Shown: positions 11,560 to 24,526 of the stretch, piece after piece
How the letters are laid out: the number at the start of each line of letters is the position of its first letter
How positions within the stretch are numbered: the stretch's first letter is position 1
Assembly: GCA_963082875.1 (NCBI GenBank)
Contig: OY720102.1
Coordinates: forward strand, 9,088,990 to 9,152,989
DNA: 64,000 nucleotides
Direction of reading: 5' to 3'
DNA from: Corella eumyota
Taxonomy: Eukaryota; Chordata; Ascidiacea; Phlebobranchia; Corellidae
Position numbers and translations under genes: made by a program
Notes under the pieces: model-generated
Seen by the model: the letters and a program-made list of their open reading frames with translations, nothing else
Databases searched by the model: none
Told to the model about the DNA's origin: nothing

Positions 11560-13430
11560 TTCTGAGTTTTGTTTTAGGCTTTCTAACAGACAAATCACTT
11601 ATGAGATCTGTTGTCATTGTTATGTTTGGTTGATCTATAAAAATAGAAAAGAAATTATTCGAAGTAAAACAACATTGTTAACATTTTTTAAATAATTTTT
11701 AACCTTTTCAGGTTTCATTGCTTATTTGAGCATGCTCAGGTTGCCAAGATTGCATTGTTGCTGCATCCCCTATAAGGTTTTGTAGTATTTTTTCTTGTTG
11801 TTCCGAATTGGGGTGTTTATAATTTTTCTTTTTTAGATATTTTACTGGTAGTAAAAAATCTTTTTTGGGCTGTAATTTTTTTGTTTGGAGGCATAGTTAT
11901 TTTTTCTTTGCTGAATTGATTTTCTGAATTTGTTTTAGGTAATTTACTTATAGAAATGCAGGCTTTAAGCTTTTCAATTATTAATTTAGTTTGGTATTTA
12001 TTTAGGCATTGAGTTGCAAGTATTCCTTGCAGTGTTTCACACAACTCTTTTGCTTCACAATTTGGGGTAATTTTTGGTTTAATTTCTTTAATAAGAATTT
12101 CATGTTCCTTTTGTTTTTCTTTAATATGGTGAATTGGTGATGACAATTTGGTTGGAGTATTTTCGTTTATGCAAATGTAGTGAGCATGTATACACAAAAG
12201 TCCTTTAATTAAATAGTCCAATCAAGTGCATGTAAACGTCTGGGTGCATACATTGCAGTCATGGCATCTTAATTGACAATTTTGTACATTTTTTATTGTG
12301 TATTGTTTGTTCGAATGTTAACTTTGAATTATATATTCTTCTTTATGTTGTTTCTTGTAAAATGTTTTCATTTTTATAGCTAACATGTGCCTCTGTTTTA
12401 TTTCAAGGTTTCTCCAGCCATGCTTTTTCTTTTCTAATTTTGAAAGTCTCTCAAAAACTAAATTTTTGGCAAAATCTAGGAGACTTTGAATACATCTGTA
12501 GTATGTAAAATATGAGATTTTGTTAAGTATTAATTAGTATTGTTTTATATTAAAATAAGAAGTGTTATCAGTTAAACATACTTATCTACTCTTTTATTGC
12601 ATCTTTCATCCAAATAGCTATATTTGAAGACTTTGTGAAATGCTTCCACATACATATTTGTATTAATATTCGAGCCTATTCTGCAACAGGTTCCCCATTG
12701 GTCAAAGATTGGACACCATTCCTTTTCAAAATATTTCCCAAACTTTTGCATGGGTTTAGAATTAAGAACGGAGTCTTATAAAGAAATTAACATGGATTTT
12801 GCTTCCAAGAAATTTCCACACTGGCTTACAGTAATTAGTTTACTGTAGACCTCTTTTCTTACACAGTAATCCTAATAAACATTTTTACATGAATACTAAT
12901 AAAACATTAAAAAATTCGGCAAAAAATAGGCAGTAGGCTTAATATGTATTAAATATATTGGTTTTTCTAACATAAACATTTTCTTACATTACCCAAGTTT
13001 AGTTTTTTGGTCCAGTCTTTATGCACATGCCAAGAACAAAGCAATTTTTGTAGAATGCAGCCAAATACTTCACACCAAACTTTATAAAACTGTGGAGCTT
13101 TATCAGACATAAAAATATTTGGTGAGGGAGTATTAATTTTAAATTGTTCAAAAAAAGTGTTTTTTAAATTGAGAAAAAAAGGATATAGCACATCAGACCT
13201 TTCTTTATTACACAGCATCCAAGCAACTGGAGCACCACACCCAAATTCGTCTACAATAAGTATTGTTATGAATTTAAAATCATAAGCGATTGTTCGATGT
13301 GTTGAATCCATGCAAATGATATATATTTCCGAATTTTTTTAGGAGATTAAGCTGATGCGTTGTGGTTAAGGCAATAGCAAAATCATCGTCTTTAAAATTT
13401 AATGACTTTACCCTTGCTGTTTGTACAGCA
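11560..13430 (-). pseudogene. Second Mutator-like transposase, SWIM-finger type, broken or intron-split
   Basis: Read from high to low coordinates. 13311-12967 holds MDSTHRTIAYDF (first Asp), FITILIVDEFGCGAPVAW, MSDKAPQFY (second Asp) and LLCSWHVHKDW, all hallmarks of metazoan MULE transposases. 12770-12590 reads as a segment with NTNMYVEAFHKVFKYSYL, the region of the catalytic Glu. 12300-12510 continues this, and 12290-12170 carries CHDCNVCTQTFTC and LIKGLLCIHAHYI, a SWIM zinc finger. The last part (11817-11560) is a lysine-rich C-terminal tail. Gaps between blocks could be introns, but a stop in the SWIM region and a shift just upstream of MDSTH suggest decay. It is not related to the FLYWCH MULE beside it. 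Confidence 0.75.
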
Positions 13431-13653
13431 ACACTTTAGTCTACAAATGCATAAGTTTAATTTATTTTAAAGCCTGTTTGGGTGTTCTACTATACACATT
13501 TAGACTTATAACTGCTAAAATTTAAAGGTTAATAACAAATTTAATAATTTTACATTTAGATTTTTTTTCATTTTCTCCACCAGAATCTCAACACTCAGAC
13601 AATCGTTGGAGTGTTTAGTTGAATGTCCTAATAAGATTGAACTTTGTTTAAAG

Positions 13654-13720
13654 CGGAACAAGATCACAATCGTCGGAATAAGATCTCAACTGACGGAATA
13701 AGATCACAACCGACGGAACA
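13654..13720. repeat. Short 20-bp tandem repeat beyond the second MULE
   Basis: Three and a third copies of a 20-bp unit (CGGAACAAGATCACAATCGT and variants). It lies upstream of the minus-strand MULE gene, the position where a terminal repeat array would be expected, by analogy with the first MULE. No matching inverted array was found on the other side, so terminus status is inference. Confidence 0.5.
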
Positions 13721-13724
13721 TGTA

Positions 13725-15435
13725 ACTTTGCATTTGTGATCTATGTGATTAAAACTGTTTTTGCAACACAAGGAACGTATTAATATCACGTTGCTATTGA
13801 CGCGAATATAGCTTTCTAAAAACCAGTTTTTATACAAGCGCTTTTTCTTAACATTATGCAGGATTTAAAGTTAACGATAAGTAACTTAAAATTAAGCATT
13901 GTCGTACTTATAAAATGAAATTTTTGTGAATTTTTGGTAAATTAGTAGTAGTAGTTTACATATTGTATATATTTCATACAGATTAATATGCTAAATAGTA
14001 TAACCTTATTTTATTCAAGGTTAACCAAATTTTTAAATAACTTTGTTGGTCATAAATACCATTGTGAATACGTACAAGAAAAGAGAGAATCATTGATGCG
14101 TGTCTTATAACAAAAAGGTTCCGGACTCACGCTCTTGGAAAAATTAAATGTTCGTGGTTGTGAGTAGACCTTTTTTATGTTATGTTCTATGCTAGTGCAT
14201 GATTAAGTTATGTTCTTTTAATGTTTCTAATTTATGTTGTATTCTATTTGAATAAGGTTTATGTTTAATAAATTATTTAAGTTAACCCAAAAAAAAAGTG
14301 TTTTTTTCTGCTTCCACAAAACACTGGTCTGTGTTTAGAACCCATGTTTCAGGTTTGTTGGCTAAACCACTCAGTGGAACCCCTATGGGAGTGTAGGATA
14401 GACAGTGTAAGGGCAATAAGATATCAAGCTGGTGAGGTCCATGATGTACTGGTTAAAATTACGTAACTCGCCAGCAAATGAAGGTAATGAAACCGAAAAT
14501 AAGGAAATTCGTCTGCGTAATTTGATATCTGCTAATTTTAAACAAACATGTCTCAATTAATTCACTTTTTTATTATTTTGTGAAAAAAAAACAATACAAA
14601 CAACCCAACTTTTTTTTCTAATTTTCATTGTTCTTCAGCAATTGCCACCCGTTTTCTTTGTGATTTAAACTTAGTTTCTTCTAATCTATTGTTTCGTAAA
14701 CAACACTTGGTGCAAGGTTTACCGCACTGGATTTATGAACACTTTAGTCATCGTCGATAACAAATAATGGGGTTGCTTGTTGATGATATCATTGTATCAT
14801 AAATATATAAATTTTACTAAAAATGTTAAAAGGAAGAGCTATAAGCCTCGAAATTTATCCACAATCTGAATAGTTTTATCAAATGTCTACATTAAAAATA
14901 TTAAACACACACACTGTAAGTGCTTTACTCAGGTGTATGAAGCATCGGTCATTGCAGCCTACCACGTATTTTCTTTATAGCACTCGTAGTTTTACCAGAT
15001 GGACAGATGACGAATACGTAAATAATAATATAAATTCGATAAAAAATTTTTTTTGTTATTTATCGCTAAAATTAAATATTACGAAAAGTTTTAACTTTAT
15101 TGTATTGTTCAAAGAGGAATTGTTAAGGTAGAAATAGGGGCTAGAGGAAGTTTAACTGTTACGTAATATAAGGTTATTTCAGAATTTTCAATTAATGTGT
15201 AACAATGCATGTTGCAAAATTAATTTACCTCCACTTCTATTTTCTGATAACAGCCAACGGATAACAACACCAGTTCAAAAAAACAGACATTTACGAAACT
15301 ACTACCTCCTGCAGCAATATTTAGTAGAAGCAAGAAATAAAAAACTGAACAGTAACAAAACAAAGGTAGATTACAAAAGATAATTTATTAAAATAATATA
15401 AGGCGGCGATCTCTTCCCCATGGCAAAATTTCGTG
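13725..15435. other. Region without recognisable genes
   Basis: AT-rich sequence with short open frames only (14883-15131, 15195-15383), none with a recognised motif. A tRNA-like patch on the minus strand around 14330-14385 is too poor to call. Nothing else is seen. Confidence 0.5.
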
Positions 15436-15439
15436 TAAT

Positions 15440-15890
15440 GGCTTCCATATCATTTTCAATATTCCGGTTGCAGAAAAATAAACACTATTCAATTTAGTTT
15501 GATCCATGGTGGAACGTAGAGAAGAAATAATAATCTTTAGTTTTGAAAAAATCTTTCAGACTCGACAGAAGTTGCAGGCAATGTGGCTACGATTTTAAGG
15601 ATATTGTACAGGTCAGGTAAATTTTGATAATATTTTTTGGTATACATAAACTTTAAAAATTTCTGTGTTGATTTAAGGGTGGCGCTATTACGCTCAATAA
15701 ATTTAACCAGCATGTTAAATTGACTGGTAATAGCAAACAAATCACAAAATTTTGAAACAAATCTAAGTTGCTTATGAGCTGCACCAAGGCTAACTTTCTG
15801 ATTAATAAGAAAATCATTAAAACATGGAAAAGTAAAGTCTAAAAATACAATAATTGTTTTAAATTCTTTTTTGTGCCAAAGATTCAGCGT
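15440..15890 (-). pseudogene. hAT transposase C-terminal fragment (dimerisation region)
   Basis: An open minus-strand stretch of about 115 codons ends in LPDLYNILKIVATLPATS followed by VESERFF, the core of the hAT C-terminal dimerisation domain (usual form: LP.TS..SER.FS). The 5' part of the gene, with BED finger and the first catalytic Asp residues, is missing. Sequence beyond the SERFF motif (below 15537) is still recognisable but interrupted by stops. A remnant with no visible terminal repeats. Confidence 0.7.
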
Positions 15891-15899
15891 TTATTAGAT

Positions 15900-18800
15900 A
15901 TTTTTGTTTTTTATGTATATTTTGTGTAAGTTCTACTAGATTTTTAGGTCTTTAATAGAGTTTTTTTTTGAATTTTTCAAAAGTATTAATTTAACGTCAC
16001 TAGAAACAACCTTTTTCTGTTTGCACAATACTTAAGGATTTAGAAAAGTCTTTTTGACTTTATTCGAAAGAGTACTTCTGCCAAACGCACTTATTTGTAA
16101 CCACGCCGTTCACTTGTCCAGCAAAAAATCGCCTTTTCTGATAATTGCTCTTTATTTCAGAGATTTGAAATTCGGCTACTGTTTGTAGCTTCTTAATTAG
16201 GGCAGGGAGTTTTAAAATTTTCCAATTCAATACCAGTTTTAAAATATGATTCTTTCATTGAGCTGAATTGTTTTTTAATCGATTGGCGTTTTGTATTTAA
16301 TATGGGGTTTACTATTAAGGTAAATTACAAATAAGGTTTTCTTAATAAAAATTCACTTTTATTTATTACAAAAAGTTACCTGTCACTTCCAAAAAAGCTA
16401 TCAACTTGTTGTACTACATTTATATTTACTTCGATCTCGTTTTGAAAATACATGTTTAAACTAAACTCTCTTTTAAATGCTTTGTACGTGAAACTTGTTG
16501 CACTTTACGAAGCTAACGCCAAGCTAACACTTTCGTCGTCTTTCAAAAACAACGTTTTAGAAGTATTTTTTTAATAAGTAACCCATTCCAATGTAAGTCC
16601 AGCGGACCAAAAACAATGGGTTGCGCATTTGTTCTGGTAAGGATGGGATGTTGATACACTATAACTGTACCAAAAACATCCTAGCCACAACGGTTTAAGG
16701 TTTTTTTTTCCGATGTTAAAGAACAACGGAATAGGTTTTGAAGGTCACTAATTGTTTATTTTCGTATAAAATATTAAAGATTATTAATTTTTAGTTTGAA
16801 TAATGTTTATGTAATTTTTAACCAACTGGTCTCTTTTTGTAGGTTAACTTTATGTTTCATATTCTGGACTTGTTTCAAATTTCTTGGGGGAAGTTTTTTG
16901 TTATGTAATACTAACATATTGTCCATATTATTAATGGCATTAAATTACGGAAAGTATTTTTACACGAATTTAGATACATCCTCTTGCACATCTCTTCATA
17001 AACTAAATCATTAGATCCACTACAAGCAAGTTTTTACGCACGGGTTGTGTAGCAAATTTGTTAATTATTGGAACTGGTTTAGATGTTAGTTGATACAAGA
17101 ATATAAAATTTTGGCTAATTCTTACGTAAATAAATTTTGAATTTAAGTGATCGATGTTTGTTAAGTGGAGTTAACTGTTTTTAAAACGAAAATTTGCACT
17201 TAATAAAAATACCCAAAAAACGAGTTTAAGAGAAAAGGTTGTTAAATAAACCGCAAATTCGATAAGCAAGTTATAGTGTGGAATTGATTGCTTGTGCAAC
17301 CAATCCCTTTACGTGTAGAAATAGGAAATAAGAAATAGGAAAAAAAAAATTTTTGATATTGATTTTTTAGATACAAAACGATCTTTTTTTATATTACTTA
17401 AGATAAAATTTTTATTTTATCTGATAATGGGAACAATTTTACGGTGTGCCTTTAAAGCTATTAGTAACTGGGGTGTAAGGGCATACAACATTTTTAATAA
17501 CCTTTTTTAAATAAACACAATTGTATTTTGTTCAATTAACTACTAATGTAGCCTATATCTTGCATAAAATAAAAATGTTTTTTTTGTTATTTTTTATTTT
17601 TTTCCGCGTCTTCCTTCTAAAAAAAATTTCAAATTCAATGAAAAGCAGTATAGTACATAATACATTTCTTTCATTAATGGTTATCAAACTGGATTAAAAT
17701 TTAGTTGACCATTTACTAATAACCATTTTTCAGACATAAAAAGCAGTAAAAATACTTTAAGTTAAAAGCACCCATCTTTCTTTCGTTTTAAAAAAAGGTT
17801 TTTGAAACAAAAATCTTTAAAAAAATAAATATTCCAAAAACCAACATATGTCATTAACGTAACAACCAATAAAAACTTTTATATATACTGTACTTTATGC
17901 AAAATTTTATTTTGAATATCGGTAAAATATGGTCTTACACTGACTTTATACACGGGAATTTCATCGCCGACTCCCCGCCGTTTTTTTGCAGGACAAATCT
18001 TTTGGCAACTCTTTAAACGTTTTATTCTTTGTGTTTTAGTATATAAATTTATATACATTAACACGGGCAATAACTAATAACATATTTATGCACATTCCTC
18101 AGTGTAAAAAATGATTAATCTATTTTCTTCAAATATCGTTTAGAAAGACGGCCCTATTTCGCAAAACACGTGATATCATAATGCATCATCGTCTTGTGTC
18201 ACCTAAAAGCGCGCGCTTTCAAAATAAGTTTTTTATAGGTTTTATAGTTTGTAAAATTAAAAAATTGACACGGCAAAAGGAAGATAACATGTTCTTGCAC
18301 ATTATTATTAATAAAAAATATTAATTTACTGCTCATTTTGTTTCAAATACTGTCTAAAAAACTGGATTACCGCCAATTGTATATATTAGCTTTCTTTAAA
18401 CAGCTTCTTTGTTCTCAGTTGTTTTCTATTTTTGTTTAACTACTTTAACACACCACTAATACCATTTATCCTACAAAAACAGATTCAAACGTGTTTAAAC
18501 AAACCTAATAATGCTTTGTTTTTACTTGGCAGTCTGTAAAATTCAAACCATACAATTTGGCATTTTTACTGTCTGACAGATATTTGTAAGTGATTTTTTG
18601 TTAGATTACACATTTAAATTGACAGTTAACCAATTAATACGGCAATTATAAGATAAAATAACGGTTTATGTCATACTGTCCGCCTATATTTTACTGTAAA
18701 ACTTGTTGTTTGGTATGTTTCAAAGTGTCCGTCGGTCAGACAGCTTAACTGCCGTTTTAAAATTGATTAAACCCGTATTTGTTTTTATTTACTAACCAAA

Positions 18801-18920
18801 AACTATTTAAATTTCATTCTACATCTTAATTTTATCCATTTGTTTGCATTTTTTCAACAAAATATCGCTTAAACTAACAAAATCACGTATGCGCTCACTA
18901 GCCTAATCGATCGCGTAACC
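15900..18920. other. Long region without recognisable genes
   Basis: Three kilobases of AT-rich DNA. Open frames of 60-72 codons (16796-17014 plus, 17879-18070 minus) show no known motif, no flanking splice sites and no neighbours in support. No tRNA or terminal repeat was found. Probably intergenic or intronic sequence. Confidence 0.5.
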
Positions 18921-18929
18921 GAAGACCGG

Positions 18930-19080
18930 TGAAAAGCCCGGGCTTTTTCGAATTAGACCACCTCTTTAGCAGGGCCAAAAAAGCCCGTTTTTTTTCGCCG
19001 AGTCATGATATTTTTGGGCTAAATTAGTCCAAAGCCCAGAAAAAAGTGGACATGGAAACGGGCTAACTGTGGTACTGAAA
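18930..19080. repeat. GC-richer hairpin block at the start of the integrase-type element
   Basis: Contains AAAAGCCCGGGCTTTT (a perfect palindrome), then AAAAAAGCCCG, TTTGGGCTAA, AAAGCCCAGAAAA and ACGGGCT. The repeated GCCCG/CGGGC motif in both orientations looks like the terminal or subterminal region of a DNA transposon, and it lies directly before the integrase fragment. No partner end was found downstream. Confidence 0.4.
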
Positions 19081-19084
19081 ATGG

Positions 19085-19640
19085 ACTTATCGCATCAATA
19101 CAAAGTTTTTTTTATGAATGATGACACTTCACACATCTATGGAACATCTCCCCATAATTAACGAATAGAAGCGTGGTGGTCATATTTGCGTCGTAATTCA
19201 ACAACATGGTGGATTAATTTTTTAAAGACCTAATTGAACAACAACTTTTTACACCTGGAAATGAAATTCAAATGGAATGTCTATGGTTTTATTTTAATAA
19301 GATTCTGCAAAGAGAAATGAATGATATTTTGGAGGCCTGGAACACACATTATTTTCGCAGATCTTGTTGTGAAACTGTACCTGGGAGGCCAAATGAATTA
19401 TTTTTTCTTCCCGAGTTACACTCAGCAGAAGAATACATTAATTTAACACATCCAGAAAAGTACACACACATAATAGAAACAATTTTTACTGAGGAGGATA
19501 AGGAAAATGACAACATACACCAGAAATACTTTAAATATGTTGTTGCTAATGCAACTCTTAGATTTTCATCAATTACTAAATGGCATCAGGCATGCAGATG
19601 TATAACAAACTGCTGGAATTTGTTTGAAGACAATATATAA
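19085..19640 (+). pseudogene. Integrase-like (DDE) transposase, C-terminal part
   Basis: The frame resembles a widespread metazoan family of integrase-core proteins carried by DNA transposons. Seen are YGTSPHN then IEAWWSYLRRNSTTWW (upstream of 19272), FFKDLIEQQLFTPGNEI, MECLWFYF, LEAWNTHYFRRSC and GRPNELFFLPEL. The Glu of IEAWW would be the third catalytic residue. The part with the first two Asp residues is absent, and stops break the region before 19272; from 19272 the frame is open for 122 codons to a natural stop. The family is probably IS3EU- or Ginger-like; that name is tentative. Confidence 0.65.
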
Positions 19641-20275
19641 TCTTTCCATAAAACAATTTTTTTTGTTTATTATAGGGTTAAGAACACTAGTAAGGTTATT
19701 GACTCATGTGGTTAATTATCTTATTTGTTGTGTGGAAATATAGTTTGTGATAATAAAACAACATACATACACAATTGTACATTTTTTTAATGCGAAAAAC
19801 AACAAAAAACAAAGAATACTGCTAATCTAGACAACAGTAACAGAGTAACTTAAAAGGTGCTATTACTAGATCTCCTACATTCTATTATGCTTACTTATGT
19901 AATTTTGTTGTACTGATAGTTTGTCAGTTGATTTATTTTAATAAAATTTGTTTTATTGTTGTATTTTAAAACTAGTTATCCACTTTTTATTTAAATGAAA
20001 GAAATAAGAGCAAACATTTTTAAAATGTCGATTTGTTAAAATCAACTTGAATACAAAACGTCAATGAGCAAGTACTCACTGTTGGAAGACATTTACATGG
20101 TGTGCCATTTTAAGAAGGTAAACAACCATGCAGAAACTCAATTGACAGATTATAGGGTAAACCCATGGATGGCATCAATGATGATCCGCACCAAAACTTC
20201 ATTAGCTCATTTAAGGAAACGCATGTATTTGCTGAATCTGTTTAAATGTAAGTTTGCCACATTAAAAAAATAATA

Positions 20276-20560
20276 TTTACACCTAGATGCAAAATACAAA
20301 GAAATTTCATTTACCATAGTTGCACATCTCAAGAAAATCCAAAAACACTTTATATGTTGTAACTTCGGCAATTTTTTTATTGCTGCCATCTTCTGAAAAT
20401 TGAGGTTTCATAGCATTTTGTAGGCATTCAATATTCCAAAAAAATGAATTAGAAAGGCAAAACACTGGACAAAAAATAATCAGGTTTTTGACTAATATTT
20501 TCTTCAAGTTGTACTCATGCAAACCTTCTTCAATTGCATGTAATGCAGGTAGCAATGGCT
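20276..20560 (-). pseudogene. HECT-like accessory protein fragment of the same element
   Basis: An open minus-strand frame of about 82 codons ends FSEDGSNKKIAEVTTYKVFL then DFLEMCNYG. In fish and cnidarian genomes a protein with a HECT-like C-terminus and a similar F..EGSN...E motif often accompanies integrase-core transposons; this is recalled from general knowledge and not checked. Its convergent position 0.6 kb from the integrase fragment fits one two-gene element. Only the last third or less remains. Confidence 0.4.
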
Positions 20561-20564
20561 AGAC

Positions 20565-21530
20565 TTTAACTTTAAGAAATATAGCTCTGTTGATAATTAA
20601 AATATTTTCGTTAAAAATATGTTTAATTTAAGATACATATATATACCTACCATGGGGTACTTCAGAGTAAAATTGTAAACCCATTTAATATACATTAACC
20701 TTTCAGTAGTAAGTAATAAAATAAATTTAGTCTTACCTTAAAACACTATGCTTATTTTTTAATGTTGCCTTTGAAGGGTCACCTCTGTAGGACTGAGGTC
20801 AAGAAAAATCTAATCATAAAAAGTATCGACTCCTAAGGGTGCTCTTATCCAAATAATATGGCAATACCGTATAAAGTATAAGTCTCTAATGTCTAAAATA
20901 GGGTTTTTAAGACCCGTTAGAAATGGTCAAAAACAGCAAACCGAATCTACAGACAACATCTATTTATTAATCAAGCACGTTCATCACATAATTATCCCGA
21001 AAGTTACACTACACATACAAAAACGGTATTACACGTACACACTACAAAAATCTGGTTTCTAGCTTACATACATAGCGATAAACATAATTACGAGTACATT
21101 ACACACAAAAAAAACGTCTTTCGTATATCGACTACATCCTTTATAACGGTATTTAACTGTTAACTAATTCTAAATTAAAACTTGGCAAAGTAAAAATAGG
21201 TGTGTGTTTTAGGAACCAAAAAAATATACAAACTGTCAGAAAATAAAATCGCGCAGGAAAAACACAAAAACGGACAACTGTCAATCCACATTTTTACATC
21301 AAAAGGGTTACACTATTAACCCTTATTCTATAAAATTTATAGAATAATACAGTACGACTGAACAGGAAATTATGCACAGCTTCCACTGGCTCTACATAAC
21401 AAATAGCGACAATGTTTACAAGGGCACGCAAAAATACACAATTAATAACGATTAAATTTAGAGCGTCTAACTGCCTTATGGGCGTTAGACTTGTCCTTGA
21501 ATAAAGGGGTTAATTTGTTTGTAAAGGGGT
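20565..21530. other. Region without recognisable genes
   Basis: AT-rich, with a short palindrome (TTCTATAAAATTTATAGAATA, near 21328) and two tandem copies of AAAGGGGTTAATTTGTTT at 21502-21542. A patch near 20796-20850 shares AAAAAGTATCGACT with 32656-32670. No gene. Confidence 0.5.
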
Positions 21531-21543
21531 TAATTTGTTTTTT

Positions 21544-21620
21544 CATAATTACCGGGCAATTATAACGCGCATTCGACTTTCCCACATCGAGGATAAAAAT
21601 ATATACAAAAAAAATATAAA
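21544..21620 (+). repeat. SINE 3' end fragment
   Basis: Matches the tail of the SINE at 43459-43707: CGGGCAATTATAA, CGACTTTCCCACATCGAGGA, then TAAAAATATATA. The tRNA-derived head is absent, so this is a truncated copy. Confidence 0.7.
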
Positions 21621-21967
21621 CTGTTTAAATAAGAACATTCAACTACCTTGCAGCATACTAATTCTAAAAATTTTATTAATATTGAGTTTAGTTTATACTA
21701 ATCAACATGTTACGTAAAAAGCAATCAAAAAAAAACAACCAACGCAGGCCTATTTAAAAAAAAAAACGGTATAAGTTTTACGAAGAAAATGATGAACAAC
21801 CAAAAAGCGACCTGATTTAAAGTTTCCAAAAAAAAATCAGCAAGTCGAAAAAAACTTCACGGAAAAAATGAACTTGACAATTTAATTTCTTCTGATATTA
21901 AAAACGTATAGTTTCTATAGATGAGTATAATGTGTTCCAATGGCTTGCCCGAAGGCCTAAAGATTTA

Positions 21968-24176
21968 GGGTGGAGTGATTAAAGTCGAGTTAAACCCGGA
22001 TTAACCTAATCGCGGATTAACCTAGTCGAGTTAACGCTAATCGTGGATTAAACTCTAGTTAAATCGCTAAAAAGTTAACCCGCCGATTCAGGTGGTTTAA
22101 ACTCGGATTAACTTGACAAATTTTGTAAAGGATAAACTTTTTTCGATAAATTTTTACGGTTCATTAGTTTTTAGGTCGATCGATTTGATATTTTGTTAGC
22201 ACGTGCACTTTTTGTCTACCTGTTTGCTTGGTATGGTTATTAAAACGTATGTCAACGTAAGTTGGGCCTAAGGGTGTGTCTTGTTCGTTTAATAAAGGGA
22301 TATTTAGGTAGAATTAGAAATCAAATCATTAGTCATTTGTACCAACGCAACAGGCAATTGCAATGACACGCAATTGTGCATTATCAGATTTTATTTTTCG
22401 GGTTTTGCATAATTTTTTTAAACTGAGTATAGCATAAAAAAACAAAAATCAAACACCATTAGGCAATTTGTTACAGTGTAAAATAATTGATTGGTTGAAT
22501 ATCAAAATTCAGGTAAGAACTACTGAAATAAAATATCTCATAACTTGTATATATATAAATGTAGTTTTTTATTATCTTTTACCAATTCTTTGTATATAGT
22601 TTCTAGTTAAATAAGCAACTAGGTTTTAATTTGTTTTTAATTTCGGAACGCGATTAAACGCCCCATGTAAAAGGGCTTAATGTTTAGCATTATTGGATTT
22701 CTTTTTATTTGCAGAATAGTGATAAAAGTACCCTGCTTTTTAGCACAACGTCTTGGCTTTAAGCAACTTAGGTTATATGCTTTACCCATTAGTCTATTAC
22801 TTATTTTACTTAGCCAAATATCTAGTAATATATTACTAAAAATGAAAATATGACATGTGACTGGGATCGTTAAAAGTTACTGTTTTGTTTAAGCATAAAC
22901 TAAAGTAAAACTAAACTGTTATTCAACATTTTAAACATAGAAAAGTTTTAATCTGAGATCTTTTTAATTTTGAGTTGGTAATATTGAATTTTTAATTCCT
23001 GTTTTAATATTTTTAATTCTTGCTCTTTTTTTTTAATTTTTGCTCTGTCATCTCTGTTTTTTGTTTTATCAGCAATAGTTAAGCCTCCTCTTATTCATTA
23101 ATTTCTCTTTTTCGTTTCAATGACCTTTTTTCTTAAAACAATTTTTGGGTTTTATGCTATTGAGGTTTTTATTGTACAAACAGGTATTATAATCATCTCA
23201 AATTTCAGTGACAATACAATAATGTTTTATATATATATTTAATATATTTTTACTTCCTTAGTTGAATAGCTAGTTGAATAGTTGAATAGCTTAGTTGAAT
23301 ACCACCAGGGGAAACAATTGGAACATGGGTTCCGTCAATTGCACCAACACAGTTGGGGAACCCAGCTACCCGGTGGAAATCTTCTTTACAGGTTTGCAAA
23401 GCCTGGCCTGAAGGAAACGTTATAAACAGATTTTCGCGGGAGGCGATGCATTAAGATATTCTATGCACTATAACACACAGTGCATCTGTCGATACCAACT
23501 AAATCGCCATCGCTATGTTGAAAATGTCCTTTTGCATAAAATCTAAGGGTAATAAGTAGTTACAATAATACTGGAACACCATGGGGTCTAAATTTAAGCT
23601 TATATCTTCCTTAATAATTTGGTATAGATGCGAAAGGGTATTTTTGTTGAATCGATATCGGTGAACTGTTTCCATTTCGGTTAATTTTTCTAACGGATTT
23701 GTCATGTCTCGAAGCGTTTTCTTGAAATTCCATGGTTTTCAGTTTCTGATGTTAATTCAATTATTTCTAAAGTTTCCGTTTTGTTGAATAAATTTTTTAA
23801 AACTTGTTTGATATACTGGGTAATGTTAAAAATAGTAAAATGTTAAAAGCACAAAACTAAATTCGATAATCGAACATAGCGGTTTTTAGCTTAACAGCCT
23901 AAATTCGTTACAGATTTACCGTAAATAATTTTAATTACGCTTGATTAAAAAATAATGTTTAAGTCCTTGGTTACAGCGAAAGTCAACAAAAATTGTCGTT
24001 CGCTGTTTTGATTCGCTATAGCGATTTCAAACCGGTTTAAACCAGTTTTCAGACAAAAATCGCGAGTTAACTCGACTTTAGTAACACGAAAAAAATAAAA
24101 AGTTAATCGGAGATAAGTTAATCCGGAATTAAGGTTAATCGGGGATTAAGTTAACTCGACTTTAATAACACCACCC
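21968..24176. mobile_element. PIF/Harbinger element, internally deleted
   Basis: The ends are inverted repeats of 26 bp: GGGTGGAGTGATTAAAGTCG... at 21968 and, reversed, GGGTGGTGTTATTAAAGTCG... ending at 24176, with two mismatches. They are bracketed by TTA on the left and TAA on the right; a clean direct 3-bp duplication is therefore not certain. Both ends hold dense GGATTAA/GTTAACTCG subterminal motifs. Inside lies a partial Harbinger transposase (23290-23705, minus). The Myb-like second gene of autonomous copies is not seen, so the element is a non-autonomous deletion derivative. Confidence 0.75.
23290..23705 (-). pseudogene. Harbinger transposase fragment
   Basis: The open part (23705-23499) starts MTNPLEKLTEMETVHRYRF, like the leader and HTH region of HARBI1-type transposases. 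Lower down, in other frames, come HSDGDLVGID, then ALQTCKEDFHRVAGFPNCVG, and AIDGTHVPIVSPGG, which holds the first catalytic Asp of the DDE domain. Stops or shifts separate the pieces, and nothing is left after the first Asp. It shares domain order with the fragment at 1361-1729, but the two are different subfamilies by sequence. Confidence 0.75.
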
Positions 24177-24526
24177 TAAGTGAAGTAAGTTTCAAAACTA
24201 TGTAATGTTAATATAGGTGAAGACAGACAACAAAAGGTCGGAGGTTGTAGCAAAAATTGTTGAACTTATTTAACATTGCCGCAACTTCCAAGTTAATTTT
24301 AGCCCTATCTTTTCACGAGACATGCTGACCTACAAAATAACCAACTTAAAACAACTAATCAACATGTTGGGAACAAACTCATCGGGTGGTACTTACACCT
24401 ATATTTGTATTTGGTTAACCAAGACCAGACAACTGGATGTGGACGGAGCTTACGGATAAAAAAAAGAACACTTTTAGACGGATGATCGACACTGGGCCCG
24501 TGTTTCGAAATTCTTGAAACTTATTT

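Noticed and set aside
14160-14285. Possible second copy of the LTR at 1087 (shared ATTCTATTTGAATAAGG)
   Set aside because: Only a 17-base match with AT-rich surroundings; no ordered similarity further upstream.
14330-14385. tRNA-like patch on the minus strand
   Set aside because: Only D-arm-like and T-arm-like words; no pairing acceptor or anticodon stem could be built.
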